Assembly: GCA_001788495.1 (NCBI GenBank)
Contig: MGCF01000098.1
Span: 1,665 to 37,577, forward strand
Reading direction: 5' to 3'
Length of the DNA: 35,913 nt
Source: Candidatus Rokubacteria bacterium RIFCSPLOWO2_02_FULL_73_56
GTDB taxonomy: Bacteria; Methylomirabilota; Methylomirabilia; Rokubacteriales; CSP1-6
Below are positions 7,833 to 15,963 of this stretch, piece after piece (the stretch's first letter is position 1; each line of letters opens with the position of its first letter). The notes beneath the pieces were generated by a model that saw only the letters and a list, made by a program, of their open reading frames with translations, searched no databases and had not been told where the DNA came from. Position numbers and translations under genes: made by a program.

Positions 7833-8930
7833 ATGGAGTGGATCCTGCTCAACCCCGGTCCCGCGAACACCACGAAGAGCGTCCGGCAGGCGCTCGTCAC
7901 GCCCGACCTCTGCCACCGCGAGCCCGAGTTCTTCCGGGTGATGCGGAGCTGCCGCGAGCGGCTCGTGCGGCTCGCCGGCGGCGGCGCCGCGTGGAGCGCC
8001 GTGCTCTTCGCGGGCTCGGGGACGGCGGCGGTGGAGGCGGCGATCGCCTCGGCGATGCCGGCCGACGGCACCCTGCTCGTCGTCGTCAACGGCGTCTACG
8101 GCGACCGCATCCTCCGGATCGCGCGCGCCCACCGGATCCCCGTCGAGACGCTCGCGTACGACATCTTCACGCCCGTCGACCCCGGCGACGTGGACCGGCG
8201 GCTCGCCGAGCGCCCGGACCTCAGCCACGTGGCCCTGATCCACCACGAGACCACCACGGGCCTGCTGAACCCGGTCGCGGAGGTCGCGCGCGTCGCGGCC
8301 CGCCACGGCCGGCGCGTCATCGTGGACGCGATGAGCTCGCTCTTCGGCGAGCCGCTCGACCTCGGCCTGCCCGCGCTCGACTTCGTGATGGCGAGTGCCA
8401 ACAAGTGCCTGCAGGGCGTCCCCGGCATCGCCTTCGTGCTCGCGCGCCGCCAGGCGCTCGAGGCGCTCGCGGGCCGCCCGCCGCGCAGCGTCTACCTCGA
8501 CGTCCACACCCACTGGGCGCTCCAGGAGCGGGACAACACGCCGTTCACGCCCGCCGTGCAGGTCCTGCACGCGATGGAGCAGGCGCTCGTCGAGCTCGAG
8601 GCCGAGACCGTGCCCGGGCGGATCGCGCGCTACGCCGAGAACGCGCGCGTGCTGCGCGAGGGCATGGCGGGGCTCGGCCTCGAGATCCTCGTGCCCGGGG
8701 CCGCGCGCTCGAGCATCCTCACGACCTTCCGCCTGCCCGGCGGCGTCGGCTACGACGCCCTCCACGACGCGATGAAGCGCCGGGGCTACATCATCTACGC
8801 GGGGCAGGGGGACCTCCGGACCTACGCCTTCCGCGTCTCCAACATGGGGACGCTGACGCCCGTGGACATGCGGGGCGTCGTCGAGGCCTTCGCCCAGAGC
8901 CTGCGCGAGCCCGGCGTCCGCGCCGCGTAG
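7833..8930 (+). CDS. phnW: PLP aminotransferase, 2-aminoethylphosphonate-pyruvate transaminase type
   Basis: A 365-residue class V aminotransferase. ILLNPGPANTT at the N-terminus, VDAMSSLFGE (D165) and SANKCLQGVPG (PLP lysine K191) closely resemble PhnW, which converts 2-aminoethylphosphonate and pyruvate to phosphonoacetaldehyde and alanine. The start chosen is the ATG at 7833, 7 residues before NPGP, with TGAGGTG upstream; a GTG at 7824 would add three residues. No phosphonatase (phnX), phnA/phnY, phosphonate transporter or pepM is in the window, so a different amino donor or a scattered pathway is possible. It follows the DUF420 gene closely. Confidence 0.75.
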   Translation: MEWILLNPGPANTTKSVRQALVTPDLCHREPEFFRVMRSCRERLVRLAGGGAAWSAVLFAGSGTAAVEAAIASAMPADGTLLVVVNGVYGDRILRIARAHRIPVETLAYDIFTPVDPGDVDRRLAERPDLSHVALIHHETTTGLLNPVAEVARVAARHGRRVIVDAMSSLFGEPLDLGLPALDFVMASANKCLQGVPGIAFVLARRQALEALAGRPPRSVYLDVHTHWALQERDNTPFTPAVQVLHAMEQALVELEAETVPGRIARYAENARVLREGMAGLGLEILVPGAARSSILTTFRLPGGVGYDALHDAMKRRGYIIYAGQGDLRTYAFRVSNMGTLTPVDMRGVVEAFAQSLREPGVRAA

Positions 8931-8970
8931 CCGCGCGACGCCCGCGAGCGACCGCGACGCGCGGGGCCAC

Positions 8971-9107
8971 GGGCAGGTGGGGCAGGGGTCGGCGAGACCC
9001 GTTCCCGCCGCGTGGATCGCGGGCCCCGCGCGCCCGGATGGAGCCCAGCCGCACAGGGGCAGCGGACGCGTGCCGCGTGGTCGCGCCGGCCCCTGCCCCA
9101 CCTGCCC
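8971..9107. repeat. Long-spaced inverted repeat between convergent genes
   Basis: A perfect 18-bp inverted repeat (8971-8988 against 9090-9107), extending imperfectly to about 26 bp with two mismatches, encloses about 100 bases between the aminotransferase and PhzF-type genes. The loop also holds a direct repeat of GCCGCGTGG. It could form a long stem-loop in transcripts from either side. No ORF of convincing length lies in the 221-base gap, and no terminator T-run was seen. Confidence 0.6.
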
Positions 9108-9151
9108 GCGGCCCGGGGCGCGGCTTGCCTCGCGAGCGAGGTTCGGGCGGG

Positions 9152-9940
9152 CTACACGAGCTCGCCGCGCAGCACCGTGACGGCCTGGCCGCCGAGCCTG
9201 ACGCGCTCGCCGGCGAGGCGCACGCGTACGACCCCGCCGCGGGCGGAGGCCTGGTAGGCGGTGAGCTCCGTCTTGCCGAGGCGCGCGCCCCAGTACGGGC
9301 CGAGCGCGCAGTGCGACGAGCCCGTCACCGGATCCTCCGGGATGCCGGCGCCCGGCGCGAAGAAGCGCGAGACGAAGTCGAAACCGCCACCCGCGGCGCG
9401 GCTCGTCACGATGACGCCGCGCACCGGGAGCGCGGCGAGCGCCGCGAGGTCCGGGCGCAGCCCCCGGAGCGTCGCCTCCGCGTCCACCTCGACCAGGTAG
9501 TCGAACGCGCTCTTGCCGACGTGCCGGGCCTCCGCGCCGAGCGCCCGCACGAGCCCCGGCGGCGCCGGCGCCGGCTCCGCGGGCGTGGCGGGGAAGTCGA
9601 GCTCGATCCACTCGCCCCGGCGGTCCGCGGTGAGGAGCCCGCTCCGCGTGTGAAAGCGCGCCTGCGCGCCCGGCGGCAGGTGGCCCTGCTCCCACAGGAC
9701 GTGCGCGGCCGCGAGCGTGGCGTGGCCGCAGAGGTCCACCTCGACGGTCGGCGTGAACCAGCGCAAGCCGAAGCCGTCGGCGCGCGGCTCGAGGAAGGCG
9801 GTCTCCGCGAGGTTCATCTCGCGCGCCACGTCCTGCATCCAGGCCGCGTCGCGGGGCGCGGGCAGAACGCACACGGCGGCGGGGTTGCCGGCGAACGGCC
9901 GGTCCGTGAACGCGTCCACCTGGGTGATCCAGAGGCCCAT
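9152..9940 (-). CDS. PhzF-family isomerase/epimerase
   Basis: A 262-residue protein of the PhzF/diaminopimelate-epimerase-like fold. Family signatures are VDAFTDRPFAGNPAAVCVL at the N-terminus, the catalytic glutamate in NLAETAFL (E46), DLCGHATLAAAHVL in the first half, and EDPVTGSSHCALGPYW in the second half. Members isomerise small metabolites; most, including this one, have no proven substrate. The two-lobe length is normal. ATG start at 9940. No phenazine biosynthesis gene is in the window, so a phenazine role is unlikely. It is divergent from the methyltransferase gene, with 69 bases between starts. Confidence 0.88.
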   Translation of the reverse strand: MGLWITQVDAFTDRPFAGNPAAVCVLPAPRDAAWMQDVAREMNLAETAFLEPRADGFGLRWFTPTVEVDLCGHATLAAAHVLWEQGHLPPGAQARFHTRSGLLTADRRGEWIELDFPATPAEPAPAPPGLVRALGAEARHVGKSAFDYLVEVDAEATLRGLRPDLAALAALPVRGVIVTSRAAGGGFDFVSRFFAPGAGIPEDPVTGSSHCALGPYWGARLGKTELTAYQASARGGVVRVRLAGERVRLGGQAVTVLRGELV

Positions 9941-9996
9941 CGGGGCCCGATTCTCTCACGGCCGCGTGCCGCCGGGGAGCCCGCGCGCTTCGGTGG

Positions 9997-10002
9997 TACA
10001 GT
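9997..10002 (+). promoter_or_regulatory. -10 element for a leaderless methyltransferase transcript
   Basis: TACAGT lies 7 bases before the ATG at 10010. No -35 match is seen upstream. Confidence 0.45.
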
Positions 10003-10009
10003 CGCAGGC

Positions 10010-10597
10010 ATGCGCGGCCTCGAGCAGATCCCGTGGCTCTACGACACGTTGTGCGCGGTGCTGGAACGGCTCGGGCTCGGGGACTGGCGGCGCTGGCTCG
10101 TCGCGGGCGCGCGCGGCCGCACGCTCGACGTCGGCACCGGCACCGGTCGCAACCTGCCCCTCTACGCGCCCGGCGTCACGCCGGTCGGCCTCGAGCCCGC
10201 CTGGGACACGCTCGCGCGCGCGCGGCGCCGGGCGCCGCGGGCCAGGCTCGTGCAGGGGCGCGCCGAGGCGCTGCCGTTCCGCGACGGCGCGTTCGACACG
10301 GTGGTGAGCGGCCTCTGCTTCTGCAGCGTCGGCGACCCCGCGCGCGGCCTCGCCGAGGTCCGGCGCGTGCTGGTCTCCGGCGGCCGGCTCCGCATGCTCG
10401 AGCACGTGCGCTCCGAGCGGCCGTGGAAGGCGCGGGTGCAGGACCGCCTGCAGCCGTTCTGGACGCGCCTGAGCGGCGGCTGTCACCCGAACCGCGACAC
10501 CGAGCTGGCCGTGGCCCGCGCGGGCTTCGCGATCGAGGCCGACGGGCGCGCGGCGAAGGGCGACATGCGGCGCTTCGCGGCGCGCCCCGGCGCCTGA
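10010..10597 (+). CDS. Class I SAM-dependent methyltransferase
   Basis: A 195-residue methyltransferase. Motif I, TLDVGTGTGRNLPLY, binds S-adenosylmethionine. GLEPAWDTLARAR gives the acidic residue at the end of strand 2, RAEALPFRDGAFDTVVS is motif II, and EVRRVLVSGGRLRMLEHV is the post-motif. This order is typical of the UbiE/phospholipid N-methyltransferase-like group (Methyltransf_11). The substrate is unknown. It starts with the ATG at 10010, preceded by a -10-like TACAGT. The DUF362 gene follows 32 bases downstream with its own -10 element. Confidence 0.85.
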   Translation: MRGLEQIPWLYDTLCAVLERLGLGDWRRWLVAGARGRTLDVGTGTGRNLPLYAPGVTPVGLEPAWDTLARARRRAPRARLVQGRAEALPFRDGAFDTVVSGLCFCSVGDPARGLAEVRRVLVSGGRLRMLEHVRSERPWKARVQDRLQPFWTRLSGGCHPNRDTELAVARAGFAIEADGRAAKGDMRRFAARPGA

Positions 10598-10617
10598 CGC
10601 CGGCCGGCGGCCGCGGG

Positions 10618-10623
10618 TACAAT
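10618..10623 (+). promoter_or_regulatory. -10 element for a leaderless DUF362 transcript
   Basis: TACAAT lies 6 bases before the GTG start at 10630. No -35 element is visible. Confidence 0.5.
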
Positions 10624-10629
10624 GGCCCC

Positions 10630-11616
10630 GTGCTGACGCGACGCGCCGTGCTCGAGGGAGGTGCCGCCATGGGGATCGTCGCCGCGCTCCCCGCGCGGCT
10701 CGTCGCCGCCACGCCGCCCGCCCGCGGGCGCGTCGTCGTCGTCGTGCAGCCCGACCGGGCGAAGGCGGTGGCGGCGTGCCTCGAGGCGTTCGACTTCAAG
10801 GCGTGCGAGGGCAAGGACGTCGCGGTCAAGGCCAACTACAACAGCGACGACCCGTTCCCCGCCTCCACGCACCCGGCGACGCTCGCCGCGCTCCTCGGCG
10901 AGCTCAAGCGCCGGCGCGCTGCCTCGCTCGCGCTCGGGGAGCGCTCGGGCATGGGCGACACGCGCTCGGTGCTCGAGCGGACGGGCGCCGCGCGCGTCGT
11001 CGCCGACGCCGGCGGCCGGGTCGTCGTGCTCGACGACCTGCCACGCGAGGGCTGGCGCCCGTTCGCCGCCGACCACTGGCCGCAGGACTTCCACGCCGCC
11101 CGCCTGTTCACCGACGCCGCGTGCGCCGTGCAGACGATGTGCTGCAAGACCCACCGCTTCGGCGGCCACGTCACGCTCGCGCTCAAGAACACGGTCGGGC
11201 TCGTCGCCAAGCGCGTGCCCGGCGCGCGCCACGACTGGATGCAGGACCTCCACGGCTCCGCGCACCAGCGCGCGATGATCGCCGAGATCAACCTGGCGTG
11301 GCGGCCGGCGCTCGGCGTCATGGACTGCCTCGAGGCGTTCACCGACGGCGGGCCCGAGCAGGGCACGCGCGTGGCGCCGGGGGTGTTCCTCGCGAGCGAC
11401 GATCGGTGCGCCCTCGACGCCGCCGCGATCGCGCTCCTGCGCCTGCACGGCATGCGGGGGCCCGCCGGGCGCGGGCCGATCGGCGCCACCGATCAGCTCG
11501 CGCGGGCGCTCGCCCTCGGGCTCGGCGCGGCGCCGCCGACCGTCGAGGTCGTGGCGGCCGACGCGGGCGCGCGCGAGGTGGCCCGGCGCATCACCGCCGA
11601 GCTGGCCCGCGGTTAG
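10630..11616 (+). CDS. DUF362 protein with Tat-type signal peptide
   Basis: A 328-residue DUF362 protein. The N-terminus contains TRRAVLEGGAAMGIVAALP, a twin-arginine pattern followed by a hydrophobic stretch, so Tat export is likely. VAVKANYNSDDPFPASTHP and KTHRFGGHVTLALKN are family landmarks (conserved Lys/Asn and a central glycine-rich motif). Cysteines are clustered in the middle (TDAACAVQTMCCKTH), but the two CxxCxxC ferredoxin repeats of some DUF362 proteins are absent. The biochemical role of the family is unknown. GTG start at 10630. The last 26 bases overlap the convergent DUF6125 gene, which could give antisense interference. Confidence 0.8.
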   Translation: MLTRRAVLEGGAAMGIVAALPARLVAATPPARGRVVVVVQPDRAKAVAACLEAFDFKACEGKDVAVKANYNSDDPFPASTHPATLAALLGELKRRRAASLALGERSGMGDTRSVLERTGAARVVADAGGRVVVLDDLPREGWRPFAADHWPQDFHAARLFTDAACAVQTMCCKTHRFGGHVTLALKNTVGLVAKRVPGARHDWMQDLHGSAHQRAMIAEINLAWRPALGVMDCLEAFTDGGPEQGTRVAPGVFLASDDRCALDAAAIALLRLHGMRGPAGRGPIGATDQLARALALGLGAAPPTVEVVAADAGAREVARRITAELARG

Positions 11617-12199
11617 GCTGGACGGGGGACGCCGCGCCGGGCGCGGAGGCGCCGAGCGCGATCTCGTACGCGCAGTCCCGCCCCTGCGCCTTGAGGCACT
11701 TGCCGAGGCACGGGTTCATGCGGTACGCGAGCCCGAGGGCGTCGAGCCAGCCCGCGACCCGCTCGAAGATCCCGCACTCGTAGCTGTCGGCGACGCCCGC
11801 CCGCACGACGTTGTCGTAGGCGAAACACCGCTCGACCTCGATGCGGTAGGTGCGCGCGTCGAGCTGCCGCACGCGGTAGTCGAGGAGCTCGGGGCCGAGA
11901 AGGCCGATGAGGGCCTCCTGGGCCAGGAGGCAGTCGTCGAGCCCTGCCACCGGCGGCCGCGCGAGGGCACGCAGGACGCGCGGCGCCTCGGCCTCGCCGA
12001 CCGCCCGGGCGGCGATCCGGTTCAGCCGGTTCGCCGCCTCGAGACCGTACGCCCGCGCGACCGCGTTGAACCAGCGCGCGTCGTGCGACATCCAGCCGCG
12101 GACCAGCAGCGCCTCGCGCGCCGACGGCGCGAGCCGGGCCAGCAGCTCGCCGGCCCGCCGCCGGAGCTCCGGTCGCAGGTCGTCGCCGCCCGGCGTCAC
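11591..12199 (-). CDS. DUF6125 / L-2-amino-thiazoline-4-carboxylate hydrolase-like protein
   Basis: A 202-residue cytoplasmic protein. WMSHDARWFNAVARAYG and EAANRLNR near residues 36-61 and the C-terminal cysteine-rich block (C125, C142, C164, C168, C176, with YECGIFERVAGW and NPCLGKC) match the DUF6125 family, related to L-2-amino-thiazoline-4-carboxylic acid hydrolases. The activity is untested in most members. The GTG start at 12199 overlaps the stop of a 20-codon ORF in a GTGA tetranucleotide. A promoter of its own (12273-12301) is visible, so it is not necessarily part of the Ehr operon 51 bases upstream. The cysteines suggest metal or Fe-S binding (inference). Confidence 0.7.
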   Translation of the reverse strand: MTPGGDDLRPELRRRAGELLARLAPSAREALLVRGWMSHDARWFNAVARAYGLEAANRLNRIAARAVGEAEAPRVLRALARPPVAGLDDCLLAQEALIGLLGPELLDYRVRQLDARTYRIEVERCFAYDNVVRAGVADSYECGIFERVAGWLDALGLAYRMNPCLGKCLKAQGRDCAYEIALGASAPGAASPVQPNRGPARR

Positions 12200-12258
12200 G
12201 CGTCGCCTCGCGGCGCGACGGGCAGGAAGAGGATCAGCTGCGTCGCCTGGTCGGTCAT
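12196..12258 (-). CDS. 20-residue mini-ORF coupled to DUF6125
   Basis: An ATG at 12258 opens a 20-residue frame (MTDQATQLILFLPVAPRGDA) that ends in TGA at 12196-12198, overlapping the GTG of the DUF6125 gene by four bases (GTGA). It lies 14 bases after a -10-like TACGTT and has no clear Shine-Dalgarno sequence. It could act as a leader that delivers ribosomes to the following gene, like the five-codon frame before the NnrS-like gene. Whether the peptide itself matters is unknown. Confidence 0.4.
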   Translation of the reverse strand: MTDQATQLILFLPVAPRGDA

Positions 12259-12272
12259 GGCTGTCGTCGCCG

Positions 12273-12301
12273 AACGTAGCCGATCTCGGCGCCGCCGGCA
12301 A
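12273..12301 (-). promoter_or_regulatory. Promoter of the mini-ORF/DUF6125 unit
   Basis: On the minus strand, TTGCCG (12296-12301) and TACGTT (12273-12278) are 17 bases apart, 14 bases before the ATG at 12258. This looks like a sigma-70 type promoter directly after the Ehr operon's last gene. Confidence 0.5.
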
Positions 12302-12309
12302 GGGCCGGG

Positions 12310-13890
12310 CTAGAGGTCGTTGCCCGAGTAGGAGAGGTTGAAGCTCTTGTTGCAGAGCGGGAAGTCGGGGACGATGTTCTTCAGCACCGCGTACTCGAGC
12401 GCGGGCCAGTTCCTGAACGACGGGTCCACGACCTTGACGCGCGCGAGCCGCGCCGGGCCCGCCGCCACCACCCAGTGCCACACCGGGCCGCGCCACGCCT
12501 CGACGAGGCCGAAGCCCTCGGCGCCCGCGGCGAGCGGCGGCAGCGGCGCGCGCGCCGGGCCCGCGGGGGCGCGGCCGGCGACGGCGCGGATGAGCCGCGC
12601 GGCCTCGCGCGCCTCGTCGAGGCGCACCAGGGTGCGCGCCAGGACGTCGCCCGCCTCGTGGACGGCCGCGCGCACGCCGAGCGCGTCGTAGGCGGCGCAC
12701 GGCGCGTCGCGCCGTGCGTCGGCGTCGATCCCGCTCGCGCGGCCCGCGAGGCCGACCACCCCGAGCTCGCGCGCCGTCCGCGTCGTGAGGCGCCCGGTGC
12801 CCTGCAGGCGCTCGAGCACCAGCGTGTTGTCGAGCGAGACGCGGGCGACCTCGGCGAACTCGGCGACGAGCCGCTCCACCGCCGTCGCGACGTCGGCGAG
12901 CGCCGCGCCCTCGACCGGCCCCGCGACGCCGCCGGGGACGATCGCGCCCCGCAGCAGCCGGTGGCCGCTCACGCGCGCGTTGAGCCGCAGCAGCTCCTCG
13001 CGGATCCGGAAGCAGTGCGCGTGGCCGAACGCGAAGCCCGTGTCGTTGACGATCATGCCGACGTCGGCCACGTGGTTGTAGAGGCGCTCGAGCTCGAGCA
13101 GGACCACGCGCAGCCACGCCGCGCGCGGCGGCGCGGCGCCCCCGCTCGCCGCCTCGAGCGCCTGGCAGAAGGCGAGCGCGTGGCCGGCGCTCGTGTCGCC
13201 CGAGACGCGCTCGGCCAGCTCGGGCGCCCGCGCGAGGGGGAGCGTCTCGAAGAGCTTCTCCGTGCCCTTGTGGACGAACCCGAGGCGCGTCTCGAGGTTC
13301 ACGATCGTCTCGCCCTCGACGCTGAAGCGGAAGTGGCCGGGCTCGATGATGCCAGCGTGCACGGGGCCGACGGTGATCTCGAAGAGGCCCTCGCCCTCGA
13401 CGCGGCGGAACGGGAAGGGCTGGCCCGCGTCGGCGAAGTCGGCGCGCGGCGCGACGTCGCGCCGGAGCGGCCAGTAGCCCTCGGGCCAGAACTGGTGCAG
13501 GGCCAGGCGCCGGAGGTCGGGGTGGCCGACGGGCACGAGGCCGTAGAGGTCGTGGATCTCGCGCTCGAAGCGGCTCGCGGTGAACGAGCGCGTCGCGAGC
13601 GAGGGGAAGCGCGCCTCCGCGGCGGGGACCGCGACGCGCACGACGGCGGCCGGGCGGAGCGTCGGCGGCGCGAACACGTAGACGAGCGCGAAGGCGCCGG
13701 CGGCCGCGCGCGCGTCGGCCGCGGCGAGGAGCTGGCAGTGGGCGCCGGCGCGCGCCAGGCGGTCGGCGAGCGCCGGGATCTCCCGCGCCGGCAGGCGCGC
13801 CTCGACGGTGCCGGGCGCGCCCGCGGCCACACCGTCCGCGCCCGACTCCACGAGCGCCCGCGCGAGGGACGAGAGGTCGAGCGGCGCCAC
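12310..13890 (-). CDS. hyfG: Ehr complex large subunit (HyfG/HycE-like, NuoC-NuoD fusion)
   Basis: A 526-residue fusion of a NuoC-like (30 kDa) domain, with FEREIHDLYGL near residues 108-118, and a NuoD/hydrogenase-large-subunit-like domain (about residues 165-526). In [NiFe]-hydrogenases the first NiFe-binding motif reads ERVCGIC. Here it reads ERVSGDT (residues 227-233), with Ser230 and Thr233 in place of both cysteines. The C-terminal DPCxxC motif is also absent; the end reads DFPLCNKSFNLSYSGNDL. The protein therefore cannot hold a NiFe centre and is not a hydrogenase. It matches the energy-converting hydrogenase-related (Ehr) class. GTG start, one base after the stop of the F gene. Last gene of the operon. 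Confidence 0.9.
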   Translation of the reverse strand: MAPLDLSSLARALVESGADGVAAGAPGTVEARLPAREIPALADRLARAGAHCQLLAAADARAAAGAFALVYVFAPPTLRPAAVVRVAVPAAEARFPSLATRSFTASRFEREIHDLYGLVPVGHPDLRRLALHQFWPEGYWPLRRDVAPRADFADAGQPFPFRRVEGEGLFEITVGPVHAGIIEPGHFRFSVEGETIVNLETRLGFVHKGTEKLFETLPLARAPELAERVSGDTSAGHALAFCQALEAASGGAAPPRAAWLRVVLLELERLYNHVADVGMIVNDTGFAFGHAHCFRIREELLRLNARVSGHRLLRGAIVPGGVAGPVEGAALADVATAVERLVAEFAEVARVSLDNTLVLERLQGTGRLTTRTARELGVVGLAGRASGIDADARRDAPCAAYDALGVRAAVHEAGDVLARTLVRLDEAREAARLIRAVAGRAPAGPARAPLPPLAAGAEGFGLVEAWRGPVWHWVVAAGPARLARVKVVDPSFRNWPALEYAVLKNIVPDFPLCNKSFNLSYSGNDL

Positions 13891-13891
13891 G

Positions 13892-15325
13892 TCAGCGCAC
13901 CACGATCGCCGCGATCCGGTCGAGCGCGGCGGCGAGCCCGGGCGGCCACGCGAGCCCGGTCAGGACGAGCAGGGCGAGGGCCACGCCGACCGGGAGCGTC
14001 GCCGGCCAGCCGGCGGCCTCGGGCGCCGGCTCGCGCTCGGGCACGCCGTAGCACATCGCCTGCGTGGCGCGGAGGAGCCCGGCGAAGGCGGCGACGAGGA
14101 CGGCGAGGCCGACGGCCGCGACGGCGCCCCAGCCCTCGCGGAACCCGGCGCCGAAGATCATGACCTCGCTCGTGAACAGGCCGAAGGGCGGCAGGCCCAT
14201 GAGCGCCAGCATGCCCGCGAGGAAGGCCGCGCCGGTTCGCGGCATGCGCGCCAGGAGCCCGCGCACGGCGGCGATGTCCGCGGTGCCGTACGCGGCGCGG
14301 ACGCGCCCGGCCAGGAGGAACAGCACGGACTTCGCGAGCGCGTGGTTGCCGATGTGGAGCAGCGCGCCCGCCACGCCCCAGGGGCCGCCGAAGCCCACGC
14401 CGAGGCAGACGATGCCGACGTGCTCGACGCTCGAGTAGGCGAGCAGGCGCTTGTAGCTCGACGACGTCCAGAGGAACGCCGCGGCGACGGCCATGGACAG
14501 GAGCCCGAGGGCAAGCAGGATCCGCGCCGCGAACCCGGGCCCGGCCGCCGCGTCCACGACCGGCTTGAAGCGCAGCACCGCGTAGACGCCGACCGAGAGC
14601 AGCACGCCCGACATGAGCGCGCTGACCGGCGCGGGCGCCTCGCTGTGGGCGTCGGGCAGCCACGTGTGCATGGGCGCGAGGCCCGCCTTGGTGCCGTAGC
14701 CGACGACGAGGAACACGAACGCGAGCTCCACGACCCTCGGCGGCAGGCCCGGCGCCAGGCGCAGCAGGGTCGTCCAGCGCAGCGCGTGCTCGGCGTGGCC
14801 GAACTGCTGCACGTCGGCGAAGTAGACGAGGACGGTGCCGAGGAAGGCCATCGCGATGCCGACCGAGCAGATCAGGAGGTACTTGTACGCGGCCTCGAGC
14901 GAGGCGCGCGTGCGCTCGAAGTTGACGAGGAAGACGGACGCGAGCGTCGTGCCCTCGACCGCCACCCACATGAACCCGACGTCGTCGGTCGTGACGGCGA
15001 GCAGCATCGTGAACACGAACAGGTGCAGGAGCGGGTAGAAGCGCCCGGTCGCGCCGGGCGCGACGTAGCGCGGCGCCTCGACCGCGGCGAGCGCACCGAC
15101 GAGGCCGATGAGGGCGGCCATCCACGCGGACAGCGCGTCGGCGCGGAGGAAGCCGCCGAGCGCGGTGAGCACGCCGGCGCGGGCGACGGCGACGGCGAGC
15201 GCGGCGGCGGCGGCGAGCGTGAGCGCGGCGGTGGCGCCGTGGAGCGCCCGCGCGGCGCGCCCCGGCGCACGCAGGAGCGCGAGCGCGCCGGCGAGCGGGA
15301 TCGCGAGCAGGAGGACCAGGATCAT
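13892..15325 (-). CDS. hyfF: Ehr complex antiporter-like subunit F (HyfF/NuoM-N-like)
   Basis: A 477-residue Mrp-antiporter-like membrane protein with about 14 hydrophobic segments. GYGTKAGLAPMHTWLPDAHS (lysine in TKAG, histidine and proline in MHTWLP) and APVSALMSGVLLSVGVYAVL are signatures of proton-translocating subunits. SSYKRLLAYSSVEHVGIV is the conserved region in the second half. ATG at 15325 overlaps the stop of the E gene (ATGA). By homology with hydrogenase-4 and complex I, this subunit would couple electron transfer to proton or sodium transport across the cytoplasmic membrane. Its full-length helices suggest it is functional. Confidence 0.85.
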   Translation of the reverse strand: MILVLLLAIPLAGALALLRAPGRAARALHGATAALTLAAAAALAVAVARAGVLTALGGFLRADALSAWMAALIGLVGALAAVEAPRYVAPGATGRFYPLLHLFVFTMLLAVTTDDVGFMWVAVEGTTLASVFLVNFERTRASLEAAYKYLLICSVGIAMAFLGTVLVYFADVQQFGHAEHALRWTTLLRLAPGLPPRVVELAFVFLVVGYGTKAGLAPMHTWLPDAHSEAPAPVSALMSGVLLSVGVYAVLRFKPVVDAAAGPGFAARILLALGLLSMAVAAAFLWTSSSYKRLLAYSSVEHVGIVCLGVGFGGPWGVAGALLHIGNHALAKSVLFLLAGRVRAAYGTADIAAVRGLLARMPRTGAAFLAGMLALMGLPPFGLFTSEVMIFGAGFREGWGAVAAVGLAVLVAAFAGLLRATQAMCYGVPEREPAPEAAGWPATLPVGVALALLVLTGLAWPPGLAAALDRIAAIVVR

Positions 15326-15963
15326 CCGCGCAGCTCCCGCAGGCGCTCCTCGGCGATCGAGGCGTGCTCGCGGCGGACCTGGACGACGACGACCTCCATG
15401 ATGAAGACGATCACCAGCACGTCGAGGAAGACGCCGGCCTCGACGATGCCCGGCAGGCCGTAGGTCGCGAGGATCGCGAGGCCGAACACGCCGTTCTCGA
15501 AGACGAGGAAGCCCAGGATGTGGCCGAGCGCGTCGCGCCCGGTGACGCACACGTAGAGGCCGATCAGCGCCATCGCGAACGCGAGCGGGATGGCGCCCTG
15601 CGTCGGCAGGCGCGTCGCCGCCTGCACCGGCAGCATCACCACGTACGCGGCGACCACGAGGGCGCCGGCGACGAGGAGCGCGATGCCGGAGGACTTGCCG
15701 GGCGCGACCGGACGCACGGGCGCGCCGGCCGCGATGCGCCGGAGCACGCGCGGAATGATCCAGACCTTCACGAGGGCGAAGACCGCGCCGACCACCACGA
15801 GCCCGGGCCGCGCGGCGAGCACGCCGACGACGGTGGCCAGCAGCGCGAGCACCACCGACTGCGCGGCGAAGAGCCGGAGCCGGCCGGGCCAGCTCTGGCG
15901 CCAGACGAGCAGCAGCGCGACGACGAGTCCCACGAAGGCGAGCAGGTTCGTCGTGGAGGTCAT
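15322..15963 (-). CDS. hyfE: Ehr complex subunit E (HyfE/NuoK-like)
   Basis: A 213-residue membrane protein with about six hydrophobic segments. It resembles HyfE, whose C-terminal half corresponds to NuoK. LAFAMALIGLYVCVTGRDALGH and GFLVFENGVFGL are family landmarks, with a membrane glutamate in FEN typical of NuoK-type proton channels. VEAGVFLDVLVIVFIMEVVV is the last helix. It begins with an ATG at 15963 overlapping the C gene's stop (ATGA) and ends in an ATGA overlap with the F gene. The tight packing shows it is part of the same translational unit. Confidence 0.85.
   Translation of the reverse strand: MTSTTNLLAFVGLVVALLLVWRQSWPGRLRLFAAQSVVLALLATVVGVLAARPGLVVVGAVFALVKVWIIPRVLRRIAAGAPVRPVAPGKSSGIALLVAGALVVAAYVVMLPVQAATRLPTQGAIPLAFAMALIGLYVCVTGRDALGHILGFLVFENGVFGLAILATYGLPGIVEAGVFLDVLVIVFIMEVVVVQVRREHASIAEERLRELRG

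Noticed and set aside
12310-13890. Annotation as an [NiFe]-hydrogenase large subunit
   Set aside because: Both NiFe-binding cysteine pairs are missing, so it is treated as an Ehr subunit.
12475-15463. Long plus-strand frames opposite the Ehr genes
   Set aside because: They are rich in Arg, Ala and Glu without domains and are antisense shadows; the minus-strand frames have clear family motifs and coupled starts.
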